The notes under the pieces are model-generated. The model did no database searches, was not told the origin of the DNA, and worked only from the letters and a program-made list of their open reading frames with translations. From Beijerinckiaceae bacterium (GTDB lineage Bacteria > Pseudomonadota > Alphaproteobacteria > Rhizobiales > Beijerinckiaceae), in the NCBI GenBank assembly GCA_019753285.1, contig JAIELD010000003.1:1-54993 (forward strand): DNA of 54,993 nt. Direction: 5' to 3'. How positions within the stretch are numbered: the first letter of the stretch is position 1; each line of letters starts with the position of its first letter. Shown here one piece after another: positions 15,329-23,716 of the stretch. Position numbers and translations under genes: made by a program.

Positions 15329-16919
15329 GATCGAGAGCGGTTGATAGAGCGCCGAAAAACCCGACCACCCCCCCCTGCCGGTAGCGGTCCCAAGCGGACG
15401 CCCTGACCGCCATGTTGGGCGTCTCGCGCTCCACCCTCGACAAATGAGCGAGACAGGCGTCGGGAGAATTGGCGTCGATCTCTCCAACGACCGAGGGTTC
15501 GTTGACCGGACCCGGCGTCTGACACCGCAAAATCCGCGGAATGACCGCCATGACCTCGGGCGACGCAGCGAAACTATCGATCATGCGATCGATGGAGCCA
15601 TGGCCGAGACGGGAGACGCCGTCGAGACGGAGCACGAAATCGGGCTTCCTTCGTTCGACCCAGCTTGCGATCTTCGCCTCATCGGGCGGAACGATGCTCA
15701 GCCACGGCACAGAGGAAAAATCCGGCGTGCTCGCATCGGATGGAGTTGGCGTCACGGCATCGATCAGCGCGACATGGATCGTGGCTCGAGTGGCATGGTT
15801 CGCGATCGAATCGAGACAATCAAGCAGCGTCTCCACGTGCGTCGACTGGACCAATATGATGGCGATCGACGATGCCGCGTTCAGGCCCTCTCCGAGTGTG
15901 CTGCGGGCAAGACTGGCAAGAGCATCCCGATGCAACTCTGCCGCAGGACGGTATGTTGATTTGAACCGGCTTCCAAAAGCGATCGCTGCCATGACATCGT
16001 GTCGAACGACATCGACCGGAAGCGTCGGCTTGTTCGGCGCAGACAGCCAAATGGCATCGGTGGTCACACCGGCTTCTTGAAGAGGGGCGCCATTGTCGAG
16101 AAAATGAAGCAGCGGATTGCGCCTGCTTTTTCTCAGTTCGGGGCTTCGCGCAAGATAAGCCTGCATCGACAGCCGGGGCGATGGTTCGAGAAAGCTCTTG
16201 AACCCGTGAAGAAGGTAATGGAGGACCGGATCGCCGCCGGTCGAATGGAGCCAGGGCGCCTGCCTCTGATAGAAAGCCGCATCAAACCAACCGCTTTCGC
16301 GAATTCTTCGCACGACACCGGCCCGTTCCTCCCGAGGCAAGGGGCAGGGCGGCAGCTTGCGGCCTTCTCCTCTCCCGGTTTCGATCCAGTGCAGCAGCGG
16401 GTTGATACCCTCTTTCGCGACGTCGGGGTAAGCGCCTAGATACGCATCGGCATCGAATTCTGCCGAGGGCTGCCGCCCCTCGCGCCAGCCTTCCATAAGA
16501 TAGTGACCGACAAGATCGGACTGTGCCCGAATATCCGGGCTTCCCGCCAGATAGTAATCTGGGTCGAAAAGACCGGACTCGCGGATGAGCAAGCGCTCCC
16601 GATGCCAGCGCTCTCCGTGTGGCTTCGAACGCGGTCGGTTCTCAGCCTTGCCACATTCAATCCAATGGATGAGCGGGTTCACACCCGCCTCGGCCAAGTC
16701 AGGGTTGGCATCGAGATATGCCTGTGCGTCGAATTCGGTCGATGGCTGCCGCCCTTCACGCCAGCCGATCCGAAGATAATGCTCAAGCGGATCAACCCTT
16801 GCCTGTGCAAGATCGCGGTTGGAAGCGAGGTAGAATTCAGGATCGAATAAGCCCGAAGCAAGCAACCGGGCTCGTTCGCGCCTCGTGGTGCCCGAGGAAA
16901 TCACTACCAACGCGTTCAT
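15219..16919 (-). CDS. Repeat + GT2 part of a frameshift-split glycosyltransferase
   Basis: 566-codon open frame. Residues 22-278 hold six FD-YL-PD-NPLxH repeats arranged as three pairs; each pair starts with SG[L/W]FD at 22, 115 and 209, a strict 93-94 residue period. From about 350 a degenerate GT2-like domain follows (IAIILVQSTHVETLLDCLDS, then DFVLRLDGVSRLG where family members have an acidic metal motif). After the G8 run at 15368-15375 the frame yields about 50 residues that look like noncoding translation (many Arg/Ala) and ends at 15219, while the true continuation is in the next frame. Frameshift: sequencing error, decayed gene or switchable tract. The last 50 codons should not be trusted. 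Confidence 0.75.
   Translation of the reverse strand: MNALVVISSGTTRRERARLLASGLFDPEFYLASNRDLAQARVDPLEHYLRIGWREGRQPSTEFDAQAYLDANPDLAEAGVNPLIHWIECGKAENRPRSKPHGERWHRERLLIRESGLFDPDYYLAGSPDIRAQSDLVGHYLMEGWREGRQPSAEFDADAYLGAYPDVAKEGINPLLHWIETGRGEGRKLPPCPLPREERAGVVRRIRESGWFDAAFYQRQAPWLHSTGGDPVLHYLLHGFKSFLEPSPRLSMQAYLARSPELRKSRRNPLLHFLDNGAPLQEAGVTTDAIWLSAPNKPTLPVDVVRHDVMAAIAFGSRFKSTYRPAAELHRDALASLARSTLGEGLNAASSIAIILVQSTHVETLLDCLDSIANHATRATIHVALIDAVTPTPSDASTPDFSSVPWLSIVPPDEAKIASWVERRKPDFVLRLDGVSRLGHGSIDRMIDSFAASPEVMAVIPRILRCQTPGPVNEPSVVGEIDANSPDACLAHLSRVERETPNMAVRASAWDRYRQGGVVGFFGALSTALDHARAKAFVDRRHNRRAARQANRDCIDASSLWRHRGA
15368..15375 (-). repeat. G8 homopolymer run at the frameshift
   Basis: Eight C's on the plus strand, read as G8 in the coding strand (CA-G8-TGG). 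The upstream frame is repeat-GT2 and the downstream frame is GT4. Seven G's (or ten) would place them in one frame. Runs of this kind slip during replication in phase-variable genes and are also common sequencing-error sites. Confidence 0.9.
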
Positions 16920-17124
16920 ACAAATCGATCCGGACTCAGGCTCTATCCTTGCGCGAACGGCTTCAAATCCATGATCACAGCGTTCAGACGAGACTTGTTG
17001 ACCAAAAGCCGCGCATGCACAATAGCTTGCTGGATGCTGCTTTAAATTAAGTCAATTGCGACCCATCGCCTTGTGGTCCGATGGCCGTCGGACACCCACT
17101 GCTCCGTTTGTTTGCTCTGAAGCC

Positions 17125-18351
17125 ATGCCCCCCAGCGTCAATCATCTCCATAAGACGCAATCGAGCGAGGCATGCGACCTCGTGATCGTCGACCAATCGC
17201 TCGATGGTTTTCTCGGCCACCACCATGATTACGACATGCGTACGGCGGATGCCGCGCTGTTGGCCGGTCGAAGACCCATCATCCTTTCAAAGTATTGGGG
17301 CGACGCGGCGGTCTTGGCCGACGCCAAAATCATGCCGAGCTTCAGGCTGGATATGTGGGCGATCAGCCCTGGCAATGCCCCCTGGTCGAACGAGGACATC
17401 CTGCAATCCAACCGCCAGTTTCATTTCGATCTCGTTCGAGCAATCGACAAAACGCCTATCGCCGATGGCAGCGTGATCTTCGGGCACATGATCACGGCGA
17501 AACAGTTGATGGGCTGGGCATGGTTCGCGCAACACGCCGAATTGGCAAGAAACGTGTCGCTGGTGCTGCTGTTGCGCTATGAACCTGAACTCTATTCCTC
17601 GCCGCTTGCGACGCGCGCCTTTCGAAAGCTGGAACAGTTGGCAGGCCGGCGTAAAATCCGTCTCGCCAGCGACAGCGCAATGCTGGCCGAAGCATATGGC
17701 CGCCTCACACATATCCCGGTCGAGGTCTTGCCCATTCCGGTCAGGTCATTGCCAGAGGACTTGCCAACCAGTTTGATGGAGCGGACGGCAAAACCAGGAA
17801 AAAGGCCCATCCGGTTCGGCTGCTTCGGCAATCCGAGACTCGACAAGGGCTTCCTCGACGTTCTCAGCGCGATCACATCGATCGCTCCCATGGCGTCGGA
17901 GCGGCCGATCGAATTCGTTCTGCAAGCAAATGATCCCGGACCCGGCATCGAACCGGCCTTGTCGACCTTTATCGAGGACGCGCCTCGCAACGTAAGATTT
18001 TTGCTTAGCGCCATGGCCTCCAACGAATACTGGTCTCAACTGGCAAGCGTCGATGTCGTGATCCTGCCATACTGGTCGTCGGTCTACGCTTTGCGCACTT
18101 CGGGAGTGTTCGTCGAAGCTGTATGCGCCGGCAAGATCGTCATCTGCTCCGAAGGCACCTGGATGGCGTCGGAACTCGGCGCAAACGGGGCCGGACGTCT
18201 CTGTCGTGAAAAGGACGCACGATCCATTGTGAACGCCATCGCCGACGTGGTGAGCGCCTTTGACAGCCTCGCGCATGACGCAGCGGCGGCCGCCGGGCGG
18301 TATCGCACATTTCACAACGCCGGACACTTCGTTGCACGGCTATGCGCGTAA
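17125..18351 (+). CDS. Glycosyltransferase (GT-B fold, family 4-like)
   Basis: 408 residues from ATG 17125; an in-frame TTG at 17056 would add 23 residues of poor quality. The N-terminal lobe has DLVIVDQSLDGFLGHHHDYD and the C-terminal lobe has RFGCFGNPRLDKGFLDVL, FLLSAMASNEYWSQLASVDVVILPYW and a Gly-rich end ANGAGRLCREKD. The HHHDYD segment and the layout resemble GT4-type enzymes in surface-glycan clusters; there is no strong E-x7-E signature, so activity on a given sugar is open. It is divergent from the split glycosyltransferase, with 205 bases between starts, enough for two promoters; I could not identify boxes. The next gene starts about 190 bases downstream. Confidence 0.7.
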   Translation: MPPSVNHLHKTQSSEACDLVIVDQSLDGFLGHHHDYDMRTADAALLAGRRPIILSKYWGDAAVLADAKIMPSFRLDMWAISPGNAPWSNEDILQSNRQFHFDLVRAIDKTPIADGSVIFGHMITAKQLMGWAWFAQHAELARNVSLVLLLRYEPELYSSPLATRAFRKLEQLAGRRKIRLASDSAMLAEAYGRLTHIPVEVLPIPVRSLPEDLPTSLMERTAKPGKRPIRFGCFGNPRLDKGFLDVLSAITSIAPMASERPIEFVLQANDPGPGIEPALSTFIEDAPRNVRFLLSAMASNEYWSQLASVDVVILPYWSSVYALRTSGVFVEAVCAGKIVICSEGTWMASELGANGAGRLCREKDARSIVNAIADVVSAFDSLAHDAAAAAGRYRTFHNAGHFVARLCA

Positions 18352-18541
18352 CTGCTGCGGCCAATTGAAACACGGCCCTGTTATCAAGAATAGCCGCAGG
18401 CCGAGCGTCGTCGTTTAGGTATTCGTTAGCGTTAACTCTTTCTCACCGTCGCACTATCATCAAGCGCCTCTGTCGGTTGATATTATCGATTTGTTTAGCT
18501 AAGCCGTGAATTCAAAAGGTATCGGCGACCCTGGGGGCTTT

Positions 18542-21500
18542 ATGATTGTCGGAGTTTTGCAGGCGGATTTGAGTTCTGCCATCGGCGGGGGGCAAACGTT
18601 TTTCCGAAACTTGATCGAATCGACCTCCTACACATACTTGTTTCCAAGTCGTGACGAGACCGCCAAGGCAGTGGGAAATTTCATTCCGCTGCCGCTTGTC
18701 AATTACTGGCAGCGATATTGCCATACGCTGGACCTTTCGCAGATCAATACACCCAACGGTGTCAGCCTGGACGGACGGCAATCCGACCTGCTCGATCTCA
18801 TGGACCTGATCCAGTGTTTCCACGGCCATGATCTCGACATGCTCGAGATCCCCGATTACCTCCCCTTTGCCGCTTTCGTGCCGGCGATCTGCAAGTATCT
18901 GAACATCAAGGTGGGTCGCTTCGTCCTCTCCATGCACGGCACGCTGAGCATGGCGCTTGCGGACAATTGGCTGCCATTCAGCGGCGATCTTGAAAATCTC
19001 AGATATTACGAAGACCTGCTGGTGCGCGTCGTCGACCTTCGCTACGGCATCGGCGCGCGATATGTCGAGGATGTTGCAGCCCGCCTCGAGATGCCTGTCC
19101 ATCTCCTCGATCCCGGGCAGATTTTCCAGTTTCCAAAGCTTCCCGCTTCCCCGAAACCATCGGGCCGCAAGAGCGAAAAGCCGGACCTCGTCTTCATTGG
19201 CCGGCAGGAAAAATGGAAAGGACCGGACGTTTTCCTCGACATCGTCTCCAAGCTCGATCGCAGCAGTTTCGGGCGTGTCAGGATGTTTGGGCCTCCGGTC
19301 TCCATAGAGGGCGTCGATTCAACCGACCAACTGAAGAAGATGGCTGCCTGGCTCGGGATCGATATCAGCTTCGAAATCCACCCGAGGCAGGCACTGATCG
19401 AAATATTTCAATCGGAGCGCCTGATCGCGGTGTTCCCGTCGCGCCTCGACACCTTCAACCTCTCGGCGCTGGAAGCGCTGTTGAATGGCTGCCCCTGCAT
19501 CATCAGCACGGAATGCGGCGTGCTCGACTACCTCCATGCAGCCTATCCGGGCATTCCTCACGACACGATCGGCACGAGCGCCGCGTCTGACCTTGCCACA
19601 TTCACGCATGCAATTGATCAATACGATGAGCGTCGGACTGCATTGCGGGCTTATTTGAAGACAGCCGAGCCCAAACCTTGTGGCGAGAGGATCGACGCCG
19701 TCTATTCGTCCGCCAGCAAAACTGATGTCAAATTACGCGACCTTCTGAACGACACATTCGGCCAGATCTCGTGGCAGTTCCCGCGATTGGTCCAAACGGC
19801 AAAAGCCGACAGCATCAATGTCCTGACGAGAACCCTGGCTACGGTCCTTGGCCGCGCTAAGGCACCGACAATAAGTTCATTCGTTCCGACCAGCGGTCAA
19901 CTTGCGGCATTCGAACGGAAGATCGTTCAGAAGAGGAATTCTAAGACACCCTCGGCCGACCTGCGACCCGCAGCGACCGAAGCGGCGCCAGCCGATACAT
20001 TGCTCGAAAAGGCGCGGATGCTATTCGATGCCGACTGGTATCTTGACCGGTACCGGGACGTCGGGGCCAGTGGGATGGACCCATTCGAACATTATATGGA
20101 ATTTGGTGCCCGGGAGAACCGCAAGCCGAATGCTGCTTTCGATGGCCGTTGGTATCTGGAAACCTATCCGGACGTGGTGCAGGCGAATTTCAACCCGCTG
20201 GTCCATTATGCTGCCCATGGCGCTGCCGAAAATCGGCGGCCGCATCCGGATTTCGATCCAGGCGACTATCGCGCGCGCAACAAGCTGGGGGCGTCGGAAA
20301 ATGCCCTGCTGCATTTCCTGAAAAGCGGCGGCTCGCTTCACGGTGTCGAAAGTCAAGAAAGAGCTGGCGCCATCGCCAGCCCTGCCCTGACCAACGTTTT
20401 CCAGGTGTCGATGGACCTCGCCGACGATGTTGCACAGGCTCGGACCATCGAATGGCGCGGTTCGACCTTCGCTCCTAGCAGCGATGAAATTTTAAAACGC
20501 CTAAACCGACACAATTTTTCCGGCGACCGCGTCGCCGCCTATCGGTTTGCAGCGGAACTCGAGCGCAAGCGCGGCAATGACGTGCTGTGCGCCACCTATA
20601 ATCTCAGAGCCATGCGTCTCAGCGGCACCAAGGACCTCGTCCTTGCCGAGTCGACGGCGGCGCTGCTTGAAAGGTCAGGCTACGTCCAGGAGGCACAGGC
20701 AGCGCGACTGCTCTATGGTGATGGCACGGCGCAGCAGATTTTCAACTACCTCTCGACGCATGAACAGAAGCTTCTCAGCTGGGCGGCCTCGGAGGCGGCG
20801 GAGATCGTCGATCGGCGCACCATCGACAAGCCGCGCGTCTCCATCATCGTCTCGGTCTATAACGGCGTCAACAAGATCGGCATTTTCCTTGAAACGCTGA
20901 AGAACCTCACCGCCGCCTCCCGCCAAACGGTCGATCTCGTCATCGTCGACAGCAATTCGCTCGATGGAACAGGCGACTGGATCAAGTCCGAAATCGAAAC
21001 ACGTTCGACGCTGCCAGCATGGCTCAGCATCGTCTATGTCCGCTCCAGGGATCGGGAGACGATCCAGAAAGCCTGGAATCGCGGTATTCAAGTCGCGAGG
21101 GGCAAGTACTTCTCCTTCATGGGCGTCGATGAAAGCAATCGCGCCGATGCCTATGACAGAATGGCCGACTATCTTGACGCAAACCCCTCGATCGACTGGG
21201 TCGTGAGCGATGCGGTCGTTCAGGACGTCGATATGAGCTGCGCTTTCGTCAACGATATCATGATCTACCGTCGGCAGTTCGAAACCAAGGACGATCATTT
21301 GCTCGAATGCTGCTACATGAGCTATGTCGGCTGCCTTTATCGAGCGGATATCCATAAACGCTTCGGTTATTACGACGAGACCTTCCGAGCAGCCGGCGAC
21401 ACTGAATTCAAGAACCGCCTGCTGCGGAGAGCCAATTTCGGCTCGATAGATGAGTGTCTCGGCTTCTTCACCAATTACCCCGAAGAGCGGGTCACCCAGA

Positions 21501-22033
21501 GCCCGCTCGCCGAGCTCGAGGATCTGCGGGCCTGGTATCTGCATCGTAGTCTCGGTGGCCTGATGTTCCGCTTCGAGAAGGCGACAGCGGATGAGATCAT
21601 CGCGCTGTTCATTCGCTCGCTGGACTACAAGAAATCCTACATGGATCGTCGCTGCACGGATCTCGAGCTTGCCGCCAACCTCGCGGCGTTGCTGAAGCTC
21701 AAGTTCCCGGTTGAATATGCGCAAATCTCGCAAGCCGCCGACGCTGTCGAAAAGGCGCTCGCCGCCTATCGCCTGCTCGATCGAATATCCGATCCTGACG
21801 AGCCAGGCGCCAATGCGCTCATCGATTATCACCGCATGCGCGAGCGCATCATCATGGCGGCCGACATGCTGATCGATAGCTATGACCAGCTTGCCTTCCT
21901 CGGCAAGGAACTGTCGCTCGACTTCATCTCCGATAACAGAAGCCACCAGCACAACAACATGTGGGCGAGTGTCTGCAAGATCGACGTTGCGCCGAGCCGG
22001 ATGCGGCGCGAACCGCACCCAAGGGTGAACTGA
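18542..22033 (+). CDS. Large bifunctional glycosyltransferase: GT4 - repeats - GT2
   Basis: 1163 residues from ATG 18542, which has GGGGG four bases upstream; a GTG at 18506 is the alternative. Residues 1-400: GT-B domain with FIGRQEKWKGPDV (about 216) and FPSRLDTFNLSALEALLNGCP (about 297, containing an E-x-type donor site). Residues 493-600: three FD-WYL-YPDV repeats. Residues 760-990: GT2 domain with VSIIVSVYNGV (about 765), VDSNSLDGTGDW, and FMGVDESNRADAYDRM as the acidic metal region. The C-terminal 150 residues are helical. Having two transfer domains flanking a repeat spacer suggests that one polypeptide adds two sugars in turn. The third gene carrying the repeat, and the last gene of the glycan locus before tRNA-Glu. 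Confidence 0.8.
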   Translation: MIVGVLQADLSSAIGGGQTFFRNLIESTSYTYLFPSRDETAKAVGNFIPLPLVNYWQRYCHTLDLSQINTPNGVSLDGRQSDLLDLMDLIQCFHGHDLDMLEIPDYLPFAAFVPAICKYLNIKVGRFVLSMHGTLSMALADNWLPFSGDLENLRYYEDLLVRVVDLRYGIGARYVEDVAARLEMPVHLLDPGQIFQFPKLPASPKPSGRKSEKPDLVFIGRQEKWKGPDVFLDIVSKLDRSSFGRVRMFGPPVSIEGVDSTDQLKKMAAWLGIDISFEIHPRQALIEIFQSERLIAVFPSRLDTFNLSALEALLNGCPCIISTECGVLDYLHAAYPGIPHDTIGTSAASDLATFTHAIDQYDERRTALRAYLKTAEPKPCGERIDAVYSSASKTDVKLRDLLNDTFGQISWQFPRLVQTAKADSINVLTRTLATVLGRAKAPTISSFVPTSGQLAAFERKIVQKRNSKTPSADLRPAATEAAPADTLLEKARMLFDADWYLDRYRDVGASGMDPFEHYMEFGARENRKPNAAFDGRWYLETYPDVVQANFNPLVHYAAHGAAENRRPHPDFDPGDYRARNKLGASENALLHFLKSGGSLHGVESQERAGAIASPALTNVFQVSMDLADDVAQARTIEWRGSTFAPSSDEILKRLNRHNFSGDRVAAYRFAAELERKRGNDVLCATYNLRAMRLSGTKDLVLAESTAALLERSGYVQEAQAARLLYGDGTAQQIFNYLSTHEQKLLSWAASEAAEIVDRRTIDKPRVSIIVSVYNGVNKIGIFLETLKNLTAASRQTVDLVIVDSNSLDGTGDWIKSEIETRSTLPAWLSIVYVRSRDRETIQKAWNRGIQVARGKYFSFMGVDESNRADAYDRMADYLDANPSIDWVVSDAVVQDVDMSCAFVNDIMIYRRQFETKDDHLLECCYMSYVGCLYRADIHKRFGYYDETFRAAGDTEFKNRLLRRANFGSIDECLGFFTNYPEERVTQSPLAELEDLRAWYLHRSLGGLMFRFEKATADEIIALFIRSLDYKKSYMDRRCTDLELAANLAALLKLKFPVEYAQISQAADAVEKALAAYRLLDRISDPDEPGANALIDYHRMRERIIMAADMLIDSYDQLAFLGKELSLDFISDNRSHQHNNMWASVCKIDVAPSRMRREPHPRVN

Positions 22034-22205
22034 AACACAATCGTTTGCGGCGACCAGAACGAATTGCAAAGCCGCTTTTGCTTTCGCGCTGTGCGCCTTC
22101 GAGCCGATGGCTCGAAAAGGCGTCATCGAACTGGACGGCAGTCTGAAAACACGGATTGCCAATCTGGAGCCGGATCGAGATCGCGCTCGACGGTCAATAG
22201 CGAAA

Positions 22206-22281
22206 TGGTGCTCCCAAGGGGAATCGAACCCCTGTTTTCGCCGTGAGAGGGCGACGTCCTGGACCGCTAGACGATGGGAGC
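22206..22281 (-). tRNA. tRNA-Glu (anticodon CUC), CCA encoded
   Basis: Read on the minus strand: acceptor GCTCCCA (complement of 22275-22281) pairs with TGGGAGC; the anticodon stem TCGCC/GGCGA encloses loop CTCTCAC, giving anticodon CUC; the T-arm GGGGTTCGATTCCCC is canonical. Discriminator A (22209) is followed by an encoded CCA (22206-22208). It reads GAG codons. It separates the glycan locus from core genes; I looked for a duplicated tRNA 3' end marking an island and found none in the window. Confidence 0.95.
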
Positions 22282-22446
22282 GGGCATCGTGAGATGCGAA
22301 GGCCCGTGCGTGCGGGTAACATCCCCTATACGAGGCTGGCCTGAAAGCGGCAAGGCATTATTACGAGGGTGACGCCTGCGGCGGATCGCGCGCATCCTGA
22401 GCGGTGGACCGCGCTTCCGATGAGCGTACGGCGAATTCTATGCTAG

Positions 22447-23544
22447 ATGCTGCGGATGAACAGCAAACTCGAAAGCAGCCTTCCGATGATCGGCCAGCCC
22501 CTGTCCGACGATCCCGATACGGACCTCGAAGAGCCTGTCCTCTCATTCGCCGTGGCGGAGGCAGAGGCGGGCCTGCGGCTCGACAAGGCGCTAAGCCTGC
22601 GCCTGCCGGATATTTCGCGCAGCCGGCTGAAAGACCTCATACTCGCCGGACACCTGACGATCGGCGGCAGCCCCGCGCCCGATCCGAGCCGCAAGCTGCG
22701 GGCCGGAGAGCCGATCGTGCTTATCCTTCCGGAACCGGTCGCGGCGGAGCCGAGGCCCGAGCCCATTCCCTTGAGCGTGGTGTTCGAGGATGCCCATCTC
22801 GTCGTCATCGACAAGCCGGCCGGCCTCGTCGTGCATCCGGCGGCGGGCCATCAGGACGGCACGCTCGTCAATGCGCTGCTCGCCCATTGCGGCGACAGCC
22901 TGTCCGGCATCGGCGGGGTAAAGCGGCCAGGCATCGTCCACCGGATCGACAAGGACACGAGTGGACTGCTCGTCGTTGCCAAGACCGACCGCGCGCATCA
23001 GAAGCTGGCAGCGCAATTCGCCGATCATGGCCGCACCGGCCCTCTCCAGCGGGCCTATCTTGCCTTTGTCTGGGGTGCGCCGAACCGGCCGAACGGCACG
23101 ATCGACGCCAATCTCGAGCGCAGCCACCACAATCGCGAGAAGATCGTCGTGGTGCCGGAGGGCCGTGGCCGCGAGGCGATCACCCATTTCAGCCTGCTCG
23201 AAACCTATGAGGGCGAAAAGCAGCCGGGCGGTGCGCGGCCCGCCGTCGCGAGCCTCGTAGAATGCCGTCTGGAAACCGGGCGCACCCATCAAATCAGGGT
23301 GCACATGGCCTCGATCGGGCATCCGCTCCTCGCGGACATGGCCTATGGCTCGGGCTTCAAGACCAAAGCCGGGCATCTTGGCGTCGAGGCGCGCGATGCG
23401 CTTTCGCTGCTCGGTCGGCGCCAGGCGCTTCATGCTGCGCTGCTTGGCTTCGAGCATCCGGCAACCGGCGAGGAGATGGTGTTTGAAAGTCCGCTGCCGC
23501 CGGACCTCCTGCGCCTAAAGGCGGCTTTGGGCCAATCCAGCTGA
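22447..23544 (+). CDS. rluD: 23S rRNA pseudouridine synthase, RluA/RluD family
   Basis: 365 residues. N-terminal S4-like RNA-binding domain (RLDKALSLRLPDISRSRLKDLI, residues 44-65), then the synthase core with the catalytic motif HRIDKDTSG (165-173; nucleophile Asp168), QRAYLAF and the RTHQIRVHMASIGHP segment. This is the full RluD architecture; RluD modifies uridines 1911, 1915 and 1917 in helix 69 of 23S rRNA. RluC is a paralogue with the same layout, so the exact positions modified are inference. Two starts four codons apart (22447 and 22456) are possible. It sits 172 bases ahead of rpoH, as is common in alphaproteobacteria. Confidence 0.85.
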   Translation: MLRMNSKLESSLPMIGQPLSDDPDTDLEEPVLSFAVAEAEAGLRLDKALSLRLPDISRSRLKDLILAGHLTIGGSPAPDPSRKLRAGEPIVLILPEPVAAEPRPEPIPLSVVFEDAHLVVIDKPAGLVVHPAAGHQDGTLVNALLAHCGDSLSGIGGVKRPGIVHRIDKDTSGLLVVAKTDRAHQKLAAQFADHGRTGPLQRAYLAFVWGAPNRPNGTIDANLERSHHNREKIVVVPEGRGREAITHFSLLETYEGEKQPGGARPAVASLVECRLETGRTHQIRVHMASIGHPLLADMAYGSGFKTKAGHLGVEARDALSLLGRRQALHAALLGFEHPATGEEMVFESPLPPDLLRLKAALGQSS

Positions 23545-23679
23545 TAGGGCTGCCGCGTATATGTGAAGCGGGATGGCTCTGGCGGCATCCAGACGGGGCG
23601 GGCAGCGAATGCCCCTTTTCCACCACAGTCATTTCGTTGTATGATGTGCGTATGGCGGTTGGCGTTGAGTGACCGCAAT

Positions 23680-23702
23680 GGGTTCGCCGATTTTGGGAAC
23701 CC
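23680..23702 (+). promoter_or_regulatory. Hairpin just upstream of the rpoH ribosome site
   Basis: GGGTTC (23680-23685) and GAACCC (23697-23702) pair perfectly around an 11-base loop. The Shine-Dalgarno AAAGGAGG starts at the next base (23703) and the ATG is at 23717. The stem does not cover the ribosome site, so a temperature-sensing role is not shown; it may act through stacking or as a protein site. Confidence 0.4.
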
Positions 23703-23716
23703 AAAGGAGGATGACA

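Noticed and set aside
22206-22281. Integration (att) site at the tRNA-Glu 3' end
   Set aside because: No second copy of the tRNA end and no integrase gene in the window.
23680-23702. RNA thermometer masking the rpoH start
   Set aside because: The stem ends before the Shine-Dalgarno and does not pair with it or with the ATG.
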